25,077 nucleotides of DNA from CBDUBS01 sp965365445. GTDB lineage: Bacteria > Bacteroidota > Rhodothermia > Rhodothermales > DASSAV01. Within the stretch, counting starts at the first letter, position 1. Every line of letters starts with the position of its first letter. The notes beneath the pieces are model-generated. The model worked only from the letters and a program-made list of their open reading frames with translations. It was not told where the DNA came from and ran no database searches. The translations under genes and the position numbers were made by a program. Positions 7,974 through 15,882 of this stretch are shown here, in pieces. The DNA is taken from contig CBDUBS010000039.1 in assembly GCA_965365445.1 (NCBI GenBank), positions 1 through 25,077 of the forward strand. The letters are read 5' to 3'.

Positions 7974-8655
7974 GATCCTTCAGGATGGATGCCAGTATCG
8001 GCGCGAGAGTTTGCGTCCACCGGGCGTAGCCCGCCGGGTTCAGGTGCAACTGATCCTGCATGAAGAGGGAGGCCTCCGGGGCTCCCGACGTTCCCGTAAG
8101 CGGCGCAGCCAGATCGACGAAAAAGAGATCCGGGCGGGTTTCCGAATAGGAGCGTACGAGTTCGTTGGCCTGTTTCATGCGCGGCCACCAGTCCCAGCGA
8201 CTCGGGCTTGGCTTGATGGATAAATACACGATGGGCGTTCCGGGCATGGCGTTGTGCACCCTTCGGGTGAAGAGCCTGTAATCGTCCAGAATCCGATCCG
8301 GAGATTTGCCTGCGTGGATGTCGTTGTCTCCGGCGTATAGCACGATCAGAACGGGCCGGTATTTCAACAGCACGTCATCAAGGTAAAAGAGGACGTCGGA
8401 GAGGTGCGCTCCGCCGAACCCTCTGTTCATTACGTGGAGCTGCGGGAAGGCTTCGGCTGTGGGCCACATCCTGATGCTCGAGCTGCCGATGAACAAAATC
8501 GCTCCGTCAGAGGGCGTGTTTTTTTGATCCCATTGTCTGAACGCTTCTATTTCCGTGGCGAACCGATGAGGGTCCGGATTTTCCTGCGCGGCGGCGGGCT
8601 GAACCCAGATGGAGAGCAACAGGATGTAAAGTAGGCCGTAAATCGTCTTTTTCAT
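7948..8655 (-). CDS. Secreted SGNH/GDSL-family hydrolase
   Basis: Exported esterase or lipase-like protein (235 aa) of the SGNH superfamily. A Sec signal peptide spans residues 1-23 (ending AAA-Q). Block I is FIGSSSI, with nucleophile S58. Block II glycine is in RGFGG (78-82). Block III is GDND, with N111 as oxyanion residue. Block V is D201-Q-L-H204, giving the Asp and His of the triad. Such enzymes remove acyl groups, often acetyl, from glycans, phospholipids or small esters. The location among glycosidases suggests carbohydrate de-acylation, which is inference. It is divergent from the MtaA-like gene across a 146-base intergenic region and convergent, with overlap, to the HIRAN gene. Confidence 0.9.
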   Translation of the reverse strand: MKKTIYGLLYILLLSIWVQPAAAQENPDPHRFATEIEAFRQWDQKNTPSDGAILFIGSSSIRMWPTAEAFPQLHVMNRGFGGAHLSDVLFYLDDVLLKYRPVLIVLYAGDNDIHAGKSPDRILDDYRLFTRRVHNAMPGTPIVYLSIKPSPSRWDWWPRMKQANELVRSYSETRPDLFFVDLAAPLTGTSGAPEASLFMQDQLHLNPAGYARWTQTLAPILASILKDLKPAAPRP

Positions 8656-8687
8656 GACATATCGAGGGCATAAGCCCGCTTGTATCG

Positions 8688-8717
8688 TTGGGAATTGTAC
8701 GGGTCAACCAATATAAT
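8688..8717 (+). promoter_or_regulatory. Possible promoter for the MtaA-like gene
   Basis: TATAAT at 8712-8717 with TTGGGA at 8688-8693, an 18-base spacer, lies about 85 bases upstream of ATG 8802 in the divergent intergenic region. The same A+T-rich patch reads TATATTGG on the minus strand, one base off the Bacteroidota -7 motif, so it may also serve the SGNH hydrolase gene. Confidence 0.4.
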
Positions 8718-8801
8718 AGCATAGACCCGAATGAGGTAAACGTAGCGCTCGCCATTCTTACGAAGCGACGTTCCTTACAATAGCCAGACGATCAGGATGC
8801 C

Positions 8802-9782
8802 ATGCCCCGCCAACGGTTGATCGACATTGTAACCGCAAAACCTTCCCGGCCGGCAGCCCCGTTGATGGGCTATCCGGGGGCTGTATTGACGCGTTCCACG
8901 TTACGTCAGAACGGATTCAATTCGGAGTTGCACTTCCGTTCGGTGAAAGCGCTCGTGGAGCGATACAGTCCGGACGTCGCGTTCTTCATGATGGATCTGT
9001 CCGTCGAGGCCGGCGCGGTCGGCCTTCCGGTGCGGTATCCCCTGAATGAGTCGCCGACCGTGGAGGAACATCCGGTTCGGGCGGTGGCCGATCTGAATGC
9101 CTACCGGGTGCTCGATCCGCTGCGGGATGCACGTGTCGTGTCGTTCATCGAGACGATGCGGGCGATGAAAAACCTGCCGGACGTAATTCGGGGAGCCTAC
9201 GTCATCGGGCCGTTTACCCTGGCCGGATTGATGCTGGGGGCTACCGAGGCGGCGGTCGCTACGCTTGACGACCCGGACCTCGTGCATGAAACCCTTCGGT
9301 TTGCAGAGGGCGTCATCAGCCCTTACGCGCAGGCCCTGGTCGATGCCGGAGCGCAGACCGTAGCCATCCTCGAGCCGACCGCCAGCTTCCTCTCCCCGGC
9401 GGCTTTTGCGGAGTTTTCCGGAGCGTATCTAAAGCGTATCGCAAAGCCTATCGGTGTGCCGATAATTCTGCACGTTTGCGGCAATACGACCCGGCTCATT
9501 CCCGCGATGTGCGAAACGGAAGTGGACGGGCTAAGTCTCGATGCAGCGGTTGATTTTCCCCGGGCCGCCAAAGTCGTACCCGATGATATCGTGCTGATCG
9601 GCAACGTCGATCCCGTCCGTGTCATGGTGAACGAGACGCCCGAGGGCGTCCGAAAGGCGGTGCGCGGGCTGCTGTCCGCCATGGAACCTTACCCGAATTT
9701 CATTCTCAGCACCGGATGCGATCTGCCGTTGGAAACCCCGCTCGAAAACATCGAGGCGTTCATGCAGGAGGGCCGGGCATAG
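8802..9782 (+). CDS. UroD-superfamily corrinoid methyltransferase-like protein (MtaA/MtbA type)
   Basis: 326-aa cytoplasmic protein of the zinc-dependent methylcobamide methyltransferase branch of the UroD superfamily. The zinc motif is intact: H224-x-C226 in ILHVCGN and C306 in LSTGCDLP. Also typical are MDLSVEAGAVG (64-74), the E191-P-T-A-S-F-L-S-P segment, and GNVDP (267-271). An AGGA four bases before ATG 8802 supports the start. In methanogens and acetogens, relatives move methyl groups between a corrinoid protein and a thiol or tetrahydrofolate. No corrinoid-binding protein or substrate methyltransferase is visible here, so the acceptor and donor are unknown. In a sugar-degrading aerobe it could serve demethylation of methoxylated compounds, which is speculation. 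Confidence 0.85.
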   Translation: MPRQRLIDIVTAKPSRPAAPLMGYPGAVLTRSTLRQNGFNSELHFRSVKALVERYSPDVAFFMMDLSVEAGAVGLPVRYPLNESPTVEEHPVRAVADLNAYRVLDPLRDARVVSFIETMRAMKNLPDVIRGAYVIGPFTLAGLMLGATEAAVATLDDPDLVHETLRFAEGVISPYAQALVDAGAQTVAILEPTASFLSPAAFAEFSGAYLKRIAKPIGVPIILHVCGNTTRLIPAMCETEVDGLSLDAAVDFPRAAKVVPDDIVLIGNVDPVRVMVNETPEGVRKAVRGLLSAMEPYPNFILSTGCDLPLETPLENIEAFMQEGRA

Positions 9783-9915
9783 CCCCCTCCGGCCTTCGGC
9801 TATCGGCAGCGGCGCTCTTTTTCGGAACGGCTCGCTCGGGAATGGCATGTTTCCGGGTCATGCGATATACTTCCGGCGCCACCCGCCCCATAAGTTTTTC
9901 CTTTCCCGAAACCGG

Positions 9916-11373
9916 ATGAAACGTATCACCGCGCTGTCGTCGCTCTACCTGGCCGTTGCACTTGCCCTGACTGTTCCTGCGTACGCTCAGTACACTCCTT
10001 CGTGGGAGTCTATCGACAAACGCCCGACGCCTTCCTGGTGGAATGACGCCAAGTTCGGCATATTCATCCACTGGGGTGTTTATTCCGTACCGGCCTTCTC
10101 AAAAGTAGGAGAGTATGCCGAGTGGTACCAGCGGTATTTGATGCAGGGCAAAGAGGACTATGTGGCTTTCCACAATGCCAATTACGGGCCGGATTTCGCC
10201 TATGCCGATTTTGCCCAGATGTTCGATGCGGAGTTATTCGACCCCGACCAGTGGGCGTCCGTCTTCAAGCGCTCCGGTGCGAAGTACATCGTGCTCACGT
10301 CCAAACACCACGACGGGTTTACCCTCTGGCCGAGCGCGGAAGCCAACCGTTCGTGGGGACGCCCGTGGAACAGCGTAGAGGTGGGACCGCAGCGGGATCT
10401 GGTCGGTGATCTGAGCCGGGCCGTGCGGAATGCCGGGCTCAAAATGGGCCTGTATTATTCCCTGTATGAGTGGTTCAACCCGCTCTACCAGACGGACGTT
10501 GATCTGTTTGTTGAAAAACACTTCATCCCTCAGTTCAAGGATGTAGTCACACGGTACGAGCCGGCCATGATCTTCGCCGATGGGGAGTGGGACCATCCCT
10601 CCTCTACGTGGCGAAGCACGGAGGTGCTTTCATGGCTGTTCAACGAGTCGGCGGTGAAGGACGAGGTAGTCGTTAATGACCGCTGGGGGAAAGAGACGCG
10701 CCACCACCACGGTGGTTATTATACCACCGAATACGGTTCGGGTTTGCCGGACGCGACCAACCCCTGGGAAGAAAGCCGGGGCATGGCCTATTCCTACGGC
10801 TACAGCCGTACCGAGAACCGCGATGATTACAACACGGCGCAACAACTCATCCTGATGCTGGCCGATATCGTCAGCCGGGGCGGCAACTTCCTGCTCGATA
10901 TCGGCCCGACGGCAGACGGTCGTATCCCCGTCATCATGCAGGAGCGCCTGCTCCAGATTGGAGAGTGGCTGGACGTAAACGGCGAAGCCATTTACGGAAC
11001 CCGCACCTGGAAAAACACCTCTCAGTGGACCGCCGGGCAGATCAGGGAGCCCGAGCGTAAAGAATACCGCGGCGAATACGATATCCTCAAGATGCTCGTC
11101 AAGCCGGATCCGGGTATGGCTCGCAAGGAGTTGTTGTTCACCCGCAAAGGGAACGTCCTGTATGCCATGGCGCCTGTATTCCCACGGCGCCGGCTCGTGG
11201 TCAAGGATGTGCGTCTGGATTCCGGCTATACGGTTTCCCTGCTCGGATACGACCGGCCTCTGAAGTCGAGGCGCTCGGGGAACACCCTCGTCATCGACGT
11301 TCCCGCCATCCTTCCCGACGAACTCCCGACCCGGCACCTGTATACGTTCAAGATTACCGGGCTCGACGAGTGA
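9916..11373 (+). CDS. Secreted alpha-L-fucosidase (GH29)
   Basis: Exo-acting fucosidase (485 aa) releasing L-fucose from glycans such as fucoidan fragments or glycoproteins. The ATG at 9916 begins a Sec signal peptide (1-24, ending AYA-Q); the longer ORF from 9847 would add 23 residues before it. GH29 signatures are WWNDAKFGIFIHWG (41-54), TSKHHDGF (128-135), LKMGLYYSLYEW (175-186), and IFADGEWD, where D222 is the expected nucleophile. The conserved NFLLDIGPTADG follows, and then a beta-sandwich tail typical of the family. The general acid is not assigned, as it varies in GH29. It follows the MtaA-like gene by 133 bases. Together with the sulfatase it suggests use of sulfated fucose-containing polysaccharide. 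Confidence 0.94.
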   Translation: MKRITALSSLYLAVALALTVPAYAQYTPSWESIDKRPTPSWWNDAKFGIFIHWGVYSVPAFSKVGEYAEWYQRYLMQGKEDYVAFHNANYGPDFAYADFAQMFDAELFDPDQWASVFKRSGAKYIVLTSKHHDGFTLWPSAEANRSWGRPWNSVEVGPQRDLVGDLSRAVRNAGLKMGLYYSLYEWFNPLYQTDVDLFVEKHFIPQFKDVVTRYEPAMIFADGEWDHPSSTWRSTEVLSWLFNESAVKDEVVVNDRWGKETRHHHGGYYTTEYGSGLPDATNPWEESRGMAYSYGYSRTENRDDYNTAQQLILMLADIVSRGGNFLLDIGPTADGRIPVIMQERLLQIGEWLDVNGEAIYGTRTWKNTSQWTAGQIREPERKEYRGEYDILKMLVKPDPGMARKELLFTRKGNVLYAMAPVFPRRRLVVKDVRLDSGYTVSLLGYDRPLKSRRSGNTLVIDVPAILPDELPTRHLYTFKITGLDE

Positions 11374-11404
11374 TTCCCAGGGGAATCGGGGCCGCTTCCG
11401 AAGC

Positions 11405-11857
11405 TCAGAAATAGTACCGCAGCCCGATCCCTCCGCCGAGGTCGCCGTCCGTTTCGGGCACGATGCTGAACCGCGGGGTGAGCTGGCCGAATATCTCTAC
11501 CCGTTCGATCAGGAAATCGATCCCGAACGTACCCGATATGCCGGCCTCGATGTCGTCGTCCTTTCGGTTTTCGTGGATGCCGACGAAGGCTCCCGGACCG
11601 TAGAAGAAGTGCGCGTTGGGGGTATTGCCGAGGTGGCGGTCGTATACCGCGTGAGCGTTCAGGAAGAAAAATTCATCCAGGTCCCACGCAGCCAGGAAGT
11701 CGTAGGATACCCGGGGGTTGTAGAACTTTAGCGTAAGGCCGCTCGGGTCACCAAGTTGCCCGCCGATGCCGACCGATCCGGCCGTGCGCTGCGCCAACAC
11801 GGGGAGAGCAAACAAAACGAATAGGCTGAGGAAAGGGATAAATCGCTTCATGTTCAT
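11405..11857 (-). CDS. Small outer-membrane beta-barrel-like protein
   Basis: 150-aa exported protein; a start six bases later (11851) is equally possible. Residues 1-22 are a signal peptide (ending VLA-Q). The mature part is rich in alternating hydrophobic and aromatic residues with glycines (SVGIGGQLG, LTLKFYNP, FFFLNAHAVY), and the chain ends in LRYYF, the C-terminal aromatic typical of barrels inserted by BamA. The size fits a small barrel of about eight strands. The GGQLGDPSGLTLKFY segment resembles a group of Bacteroidota hypothetical proteins I know only by pattern. Function is unknown. It is convergent with the fucosidase gene (31 bases apart) and divergent from the antiporter, so it may share that regulatory region. 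Confidence 0.8.
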   Translation of the reverse strand: MNMKRFIPFLSLFVLFALPVLAQRTAGSVGIGGQLGDPSGLTLKFYNPRVSYDFLAAWDLDEFFFLNAHAVYDRHLGNTPNAHFFYGPGAFVGIHENRKDDDIEAGISGTFGIDFLIERVEIFGQLTPRFSIVPETDGDLGGGIGLRYYF

Positions 11858-12015
11858 TCGGGCTGTACGTTTTAAATGGAAAGGCACAATAAACCCGGCC
11901 GGCAAACCAACGCGGGCCTTATTTGATTGGTCGTTGTACCTCCGGCGCCGGTGGGGATTCTGTCGTACCTCAACAAAGTCGTCACGAATCACGCCGACGG
12001 CTGTTTTGCGGTTCT

Positions 12016-12024
12016 TGTTATAGT
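12016..12024 (+). promoter_or_regulatory. Extended -10 promoter for the antiporter leader
   Basis: TG-T-TATAGT matches an extended -10 element (TGnTATAAT with one mismatch). No good -35 is seen at the usual distance, as expected for this class. Transcription would begin near 12031, giving a leader of about 180 bases to ATG 12211. This is a sequence inference only. Confidence 0.4.
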
Positions 12025-12029
12025 TTGGC

Positions 12030-12162
12030 GGGGGTGCATCCTTCCGATTTGCTTTTCGTGACACCCCGCGAGCCCGGACGGCCATTCGGAGCGACTTCAC
12101 CCGGCGAGACGGCAACCCGTGCGTCGGTCGGGGTGAGAAGCAACCGGCAGTCCACCGGTTTT
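12030..12162 (+). promoter_or_regulatory. Candidate structured leader with competing pairings
   Basis: GGGGTG occurs at 12031-12036 and again at 12130-12135, and a single CACCCC at 12062-12067 can pair with either copy. Within the larger loop, ACGG (12109-12112) and CCGT (12117-12120) close a CAAC tetraloop, and CGAC (12092-12095) can pair with GTCG (12123-12126). Downstream, AACCGG (12142-12147) and CCGGTT (12155-12160) form a stem followed by TT, so TTTT spans its 3' edge, like a weak terminator. The layout resembles a riboswitch or attenuator, but it matches no class I can name. Confidence 0.35.
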
Positions 12163-12210
12163 ACACCTGCTCCCGTTCTTACACTTTCTCTACCCCCGGC
12201 CGCTGCGCCT

Positions 12211-14724
12211 ATGCACACTATCGAGTTTGGTTTTCCGGTCAAGAACCCCGTTCTGGTGTTCGCGCTGGTTATGCTCATCATTCTGATCGCGCCGCTCCTG
12301 TTCAAACGCGTGAAGATGCCAGGTATCGTGGGGCTCATCGTGGCGGGTGTATTCGTCGGGCCGCATGCGCTGGGCGTCCTCGAGCGGGATGAGACAATGA
12401 TTCTGCTCGGTACGGTCGGGTTACTCTACCTCATGTTTCAGGCCGGGCTCGAAGTCGATCTCAACCAGTTTATCAAGTACCGCCGGCGTAGCCTGCTTTT
12501 CGGGGCTGTTACGTTCATTATCCCGCAGGTTGTGGGAGCCGTTATCGCTCGTACCCTGCTCGGGTTCGGCTGGCCGACGTCTATTTTGTTCGGCAGTGTC
12601 ATTGCGTCCCACACGCTGCTGGCTTATCCGATTGTCAGCCGGATGGGGCTTGCCAAAAACAAGGCCGTCACCACCGCGGTAGGGGCGACCATCCTGACGG
12701 ACGTTCTGGCGCTACTCGTGCTGGCTGTCATCGCCGTTTCGGCGGAAGGCGAGCTGACCCCTGCGTTCGGGGTTCGGTTTGCGCTGATGTTTGCCGCTTT
12801 CGTAGCGCTGGTTTTCGGCGTACTTCCGCGCCTGGGCCGCTGGTTTTTCAGGCGTCTGGAGCATGGGGATGGAGCCGCCGGGTTTGTGTTCGTACTGGCC
12901 GCCGTGTTTACGACCGCTTTCCTTGCGGAAGTGGCCGGTGTCGAGCCGATCATTGGCGCCTTCCTGGCTGGACTGGCTCTGAACCGCCTCGTTCCCGAAC
13001 AGGGTACGCTGATGAACCGAATCCAGTTTGTCGGCGAGTCTCTGTTCGTTCCTTTTTTCCTGGTATCCGTCGGGATGCTGGTCGATCTGAGTGTATTCGT
13101 CGGTGGTGTGCAGGCGTGGCTGGTGGCAGGGTACATGGTGATTGCCGTTTTCGTATCGAAAGGGATCTCGGCCTTCCTTACTCGCGGAATGTTCCGGTAC
13201 GGCCGAGAAGAGGCATGGCTGATTTTCGGACTGACGCTGGCTCAGGCAGCGGCTACCCTCGCCGCCGTCATGATTGGATACCGGCTCGGGTTGTTCGATA
13301 CCAACGTGCTCAACGGGACGATTCTGATGATTCTGGTCACCTGCTTCGTAGCCCCGTGGGTGGCGCAGAAGTACGGGCGCGAAGTGGCCGTTCTCGAAGA
13401 AGAAAAACCCTACGAGCCTTCCGAAGCGCCGCAGCGCATCCTGGTGCCGTTGGTTGATACGGAAACGGTAGTGCCCCTGGTGGAACTGGCGCTTATGGTG
13501 CGTGATCGACGCAGCGACCAGCCCGTATACCCGCTGGTGGTTGCCGGGGAGGGATCCGGGGCTGCCGCCGAGGTGGCGCGGTTCGAGAAAATCCTCGAAG
13601 AAGCAGAAAAACATGCCGCTGCGGCGGAAGTCCCGGTCGTACCGCTTACCCGTATCGATTACAACGTGGCGAGCGGCATCTTGCGGGCGGTGACGGAACA
13701 ACGCATCACGACCGTTCTCCTCGGGTGGAACGGGGAAAACACGGCCCGACACTACGTATTCGGTCGCGTGATCGATGCGCTGCTCGAATCATCCGATAGT
13801 ATGGTATGGGTTACCCGGACCCCGCACCCCCTCAATACGCACAAGCGGGTGGTGGTCGTCGTTTCTCCTTATGCCTGGCGGGAGGTTGGCTTCCCGCTCT
13901 TGCTCCGCGCCGTTAAACTGCTCGCCAATCAACTCGGAGCCGGGTTGCATATCGTAGCCGGGGGCGCTCATGCCGATTCCATCGAAAGCATGGCGGCCTC
14001 TACACGTCCCGACGTAAACACAGGCTTCACCCGGATAGAAAACTGGAGTCTCATGGTGAATGAGCTTCAGAATATCCTGGAGCCTACCGACCTGCTCATC
14101 GTCGTGAGCGCGCGCGAAGGCACCGTTTCGTGGCGTCCCGGCCTGAAGAAGCTTCCCCGCGTCCTCACCAAGCGATTTCCGGACATAAGCCAGATCATCG
14201 CGTTTCCTTCGGAAGTGGCCTATACGTTGAAAACCGCTCCATCCAAACCGGCCCTTCTCCCATCCGTCGAGCCCCGCGATGTGGATATGACCATTGTCCT
14301 GGACGTATCGGGGGAGACCTGGGAAACGGTCCTGGAAAATCTGACCGAGGGTGCGAAATGGAACCCCGCGATGGCTGCCCGAATGCAGCGCCTGTGGCTT
14401 GAGGTGGAAGCAGACTATTCGTTCGAGATGCTTCCGGGGGCGGCTTTGCTGCACGCATCGGTTCCTTCGGTTGAATCACTCCACCTGTTCATCGGGGTGA
14501 GCGAAGAGGGGTTGAACCTGCCGCGAACGGCGCACGTCATCCATCTGATCATGGCCGTCGCGTTACCCTTCCCGCATGAGTCTGAGGAGTACGCGCAGAG
14601 CCTTGCCCGGATAGCGCACCTCGTTCGGGGGCAGGATCTGGTCGAGCGCATCCGATCCGCTCGCGCGCCCGGCGAAGTGCGCTCGCTGCTGCTTGAAGGC
14701 ATACCCGCTCCTCAGGCTGCCTGA
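12211..14724 (+). CDS. CPA2 cation:proton antiporter with Usp-like and EIIA-like C-terminal domains
   Basis: Large inner-membrane protein (837 aa). The ATG at 12211 directly precedes the first membrane segment. Residues about 10-385 are the Kef/Na+-H+ exchanger membrane domain, with about 12-13 hydrophobic segments. GVFVGPHALG (46-55), FQAGLEVDL (76-84), and ILTDVLALL with the candidate ion-binding D164 are typical. Residues about 405-540 and 543-670 look like two universal-stress (Usp) folds (RILVPLVDTET, KRVVVVVSPYAW). Residues about 690-828 resemble a PTS EIIA type 2 domain: GAALLHASV, with H748 at the phospho-His position, then LHLFIGVSEEGLNL and IAHLVRGQDLVERIRSA. The protein probably exchanges K+ or Na+ for H+ under control of its soluble domains. 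The EIIA reading is by pattern and less sure than the rest. Confidence 0.9.
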   Translation: MHTIEFGFPVKNPVLVFALVMLIILIAPLLFKRVKMPGIVGLIVAGVFVGPHALGVLERDETMILLGTVGLLYLMFQAGLEVDLNQFIKYRRRSLLFGAVTFIIPQVVGAVIARTLLGFGWPTSILFGSVIASHTLLAYPIVSRMGLAKNKAVTTAVGATILTDVLALLVLAVIAVSAEGELTPAFGVRFALMFAAFVALVFGVLPRLGRWFFRRLEHGDGAAGFVFVLAAVFTTAFLAEVAGVEPIIGAFLAGLALNRLVPEQGTLMNRIQFVGESLFVPFFLVSVGMLVDLSVFVGGVQAWLVAGYMVIAVFVSKGISAFLTRGMFRYGREEAWLIFGLTLAQAAATLAAVMIGYRLGLFDTNVLNGTILMILVTCFVAPWVAQKYGREVAVLEEEKPYEPSEAPQRILVPLVDTETVVPLVELALMVRDRRSDQPVYPLVVAGEGSGAAAEVARFEKILEEAEKHAAAAEVPVVPLTRIDYNVASGILRAVTEQRITTVLLGWNGENTARHYVFGRVIDALLESSDSMVWVTRTPHPLNTHKRVVVVVSPYAWREVGFPLLLRAVKLLANQLGAGLHIVAGGAHADSIESMAASTRPDVNTGFTRIENWSLMVNELQNILEPTDLLIVVSAREGTVSWRPGLKKLPRVLTKRFPDISQIIAFPSEVAYTLKTAPSKPALLPSVEPRDVDMTIVLDVSGETWETVLENLTEGAKWNPAMAARMQRLWLEVEADYSFEMLPGAALLHASVPSVESLHLFIGVSEEGLNLPRTAHVIHLIMAVALPFPHESEEYAQSLARIAHLVRGQDLVERIRSARAPGEVRSLLLEGIPAPQAA

Positions 14725-14808
14725 TCGAAGCGCCGGCACGGTTGCTTATGCGGAGGATTGCGGCTAAACTGAAAACAAACGTGCCCGATCAACTCGCTGG
14801 AGTCAACC

Positions 14809-15696
14809 ATGACCGACCGAATGTTTCTGAGCTGCCTTACTCTGTTTTTTGCAGTCGCTGCCTACGGACAGGCATCTCGTACGCCGGAGCGCATCTTGCT
14901 ATGGCCCGAAGGAGCGCCGGGGGCGATCGGGTCTGAGCCCGCCGACCGGCCTGCCCTGACCATGTATCTGCCGCCCGAGCGCGCCAATGGTACTTCCGTG
15001 GTAGTAGCGCCGGGAGGTGGGTACGGCCACCTGGCGCTCGATCACGAAGGCAAACAGATTGCCGAATGGCTCAATGCGCGCGGTGTGGCCGCCTTCGTGC
15101 TCGAGTACCGCCTCGGCCCCCGGGACCGGCATCCCGCCCCGCTCCTGGATGCACAGCGAGCCGTCCGGTACGTGCGCTCCCGAGCGGCGGGCCTCGGGCT
15201 CGATGCGGACCGCGTCGGCATCTGGGGATTCTCGGCAGGAGGGCATCTGGCATCTACCGTAGTCACGCATTTCGATAAAGGGAATGCCGCCGCCGCCGAC
15301 CCTATCGACCGCATGAGCTCGCGCCCGGATTTTGCCATCCTCGCCTATCCGGTTATTTCCTTCGGGACGTTCGCCCATAGCGGTTCCCGTCGTAACCTTC
15401 TGGGCGACGACCCTGCCCCAGCCCTCGTCGATCTTCTGTCGAACGAAAAACACGTAACGGCCGACACGCCGCCCGTATTCCTGTTTCATACGGGAGACGA
15501 TCCGGGGGTGCCGGTGGAAAACAGCTTGCTGTTTTACGGAGCGCTGCGAAAAGTTGGAGTTCCTGCCGAGTTGCACGTATTCGAGCATGGACGGCACGGC
15601 GTAGGGCTGGCTCCGCTGGACCCCGTTTTATCCTCCTGGTCGGACCTTCTCGAAGCGTGGCTCGCTGCCCGTGGATTGTTGCCGTTTTGCCCGTGA
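14809..15696 (+). CDS. Secreted alpha/beta hydrolase (acetyl-esterase-like)
   Basis: 295-aa serine esterase of the alpha/beta fold, similar to the BD-FAE/acetylxylan esterase-like proteins found beside glycosidases. TGGAG at 14798-14802, six bases before ATG 14809, supports the start; M5 is a weaker alternative. Residues 1-21 form a signal peptide (ending AYG-Q). The oxyanion segment is PGGGYGHL (68-75), the nucleophile elbow is GFSAGG with S142, the acid is D230 or D231 in HTGDDPGVP, and the His is H263 in EHGRHGVGL. The N-terminal LWPEGAPGA motif is characteristic of this group. It probably removes acetyl or other acyl groups from glycans; the substrate is not shown. It follows the antiporter gene by 84 bases and may be transcribed separately. 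Confidence 0.9.
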   Translation: MTDRMFLSCLTLFFAVAAYGQASRTPERILLWPEGAPGAIGSEPADRPALTMYLPPERANGTSVVVAPGGGYGHLALDHEGKQIAEWLNARGVAAFVLEYRLGPRDRHPAPLLDAQRAVRYVRSRAAGLGLDADRVGIWGFSAGGHLASTVVTHFDKGNAAAADPIDRMSSRPDFAILAYPVISFGTFAHSGSRRNLLGDDPAPALVDLLSNEKHVTADTPPVFLFHTGDDPGVPVENSLLFYGALRKVGVPAELHVFEHGRHGVGLAPLDPVLSSWSDLLEAWLAARGLLPFCP

Positions 15697-15882
15697 GATT
15701 CTTCTGCTGCCTATCCCGTCCGCACCTCGGGTTACGATCGTGAAATATACCCCGCTCCCACGGCGTGTGGAACGGCCTTCGTGGGAACGAGATCAGTCCG
15801 TGGTCTTTACTGCGTGCAGGTTTGATTGAAAAACGCACCTACGTCGTAAAACATACACAAGTGACCGGAGGCAAGAAACGAA

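Larger units (their letters stand above)
11858..12210. other. 353-base divergent intergenic region with antiporter leader
   Basis: No gene is supported here. The left half holds the presumed promoter of the minus-strand outer-membrane gene, where no clear motif was found. The right half contains an extended -10 element and a G+C-rich potential RNA leader, listed separately. The reading frame of the antiporter is open upstream to 11923, but those codons give a Cys/Arg/Pro-rich sequence unlike a membrane protein start. Confidence 0.6.

Noticed and set aside
11372..11387. GATTCC-CAGG-GGAATC hairpin after the fucosidase gene
   Set aside because: Only a six-base stem and no T-run follows; could be a weak bidirectional terminator but is not supported.
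12061..12162. SAM-type riboswitch
   Set aside because: Only a short GACGGCAACC stretch resembles it; the conserved core and kink-turn were not found, so only an unclassified leader is proposed.
12712..13752. 346-codon minus-strand frame inside the antiporter gene
   Set aside because: Antisense to a multi-pass membrane protein; His/Gln/Arg-rich composition with no domain.
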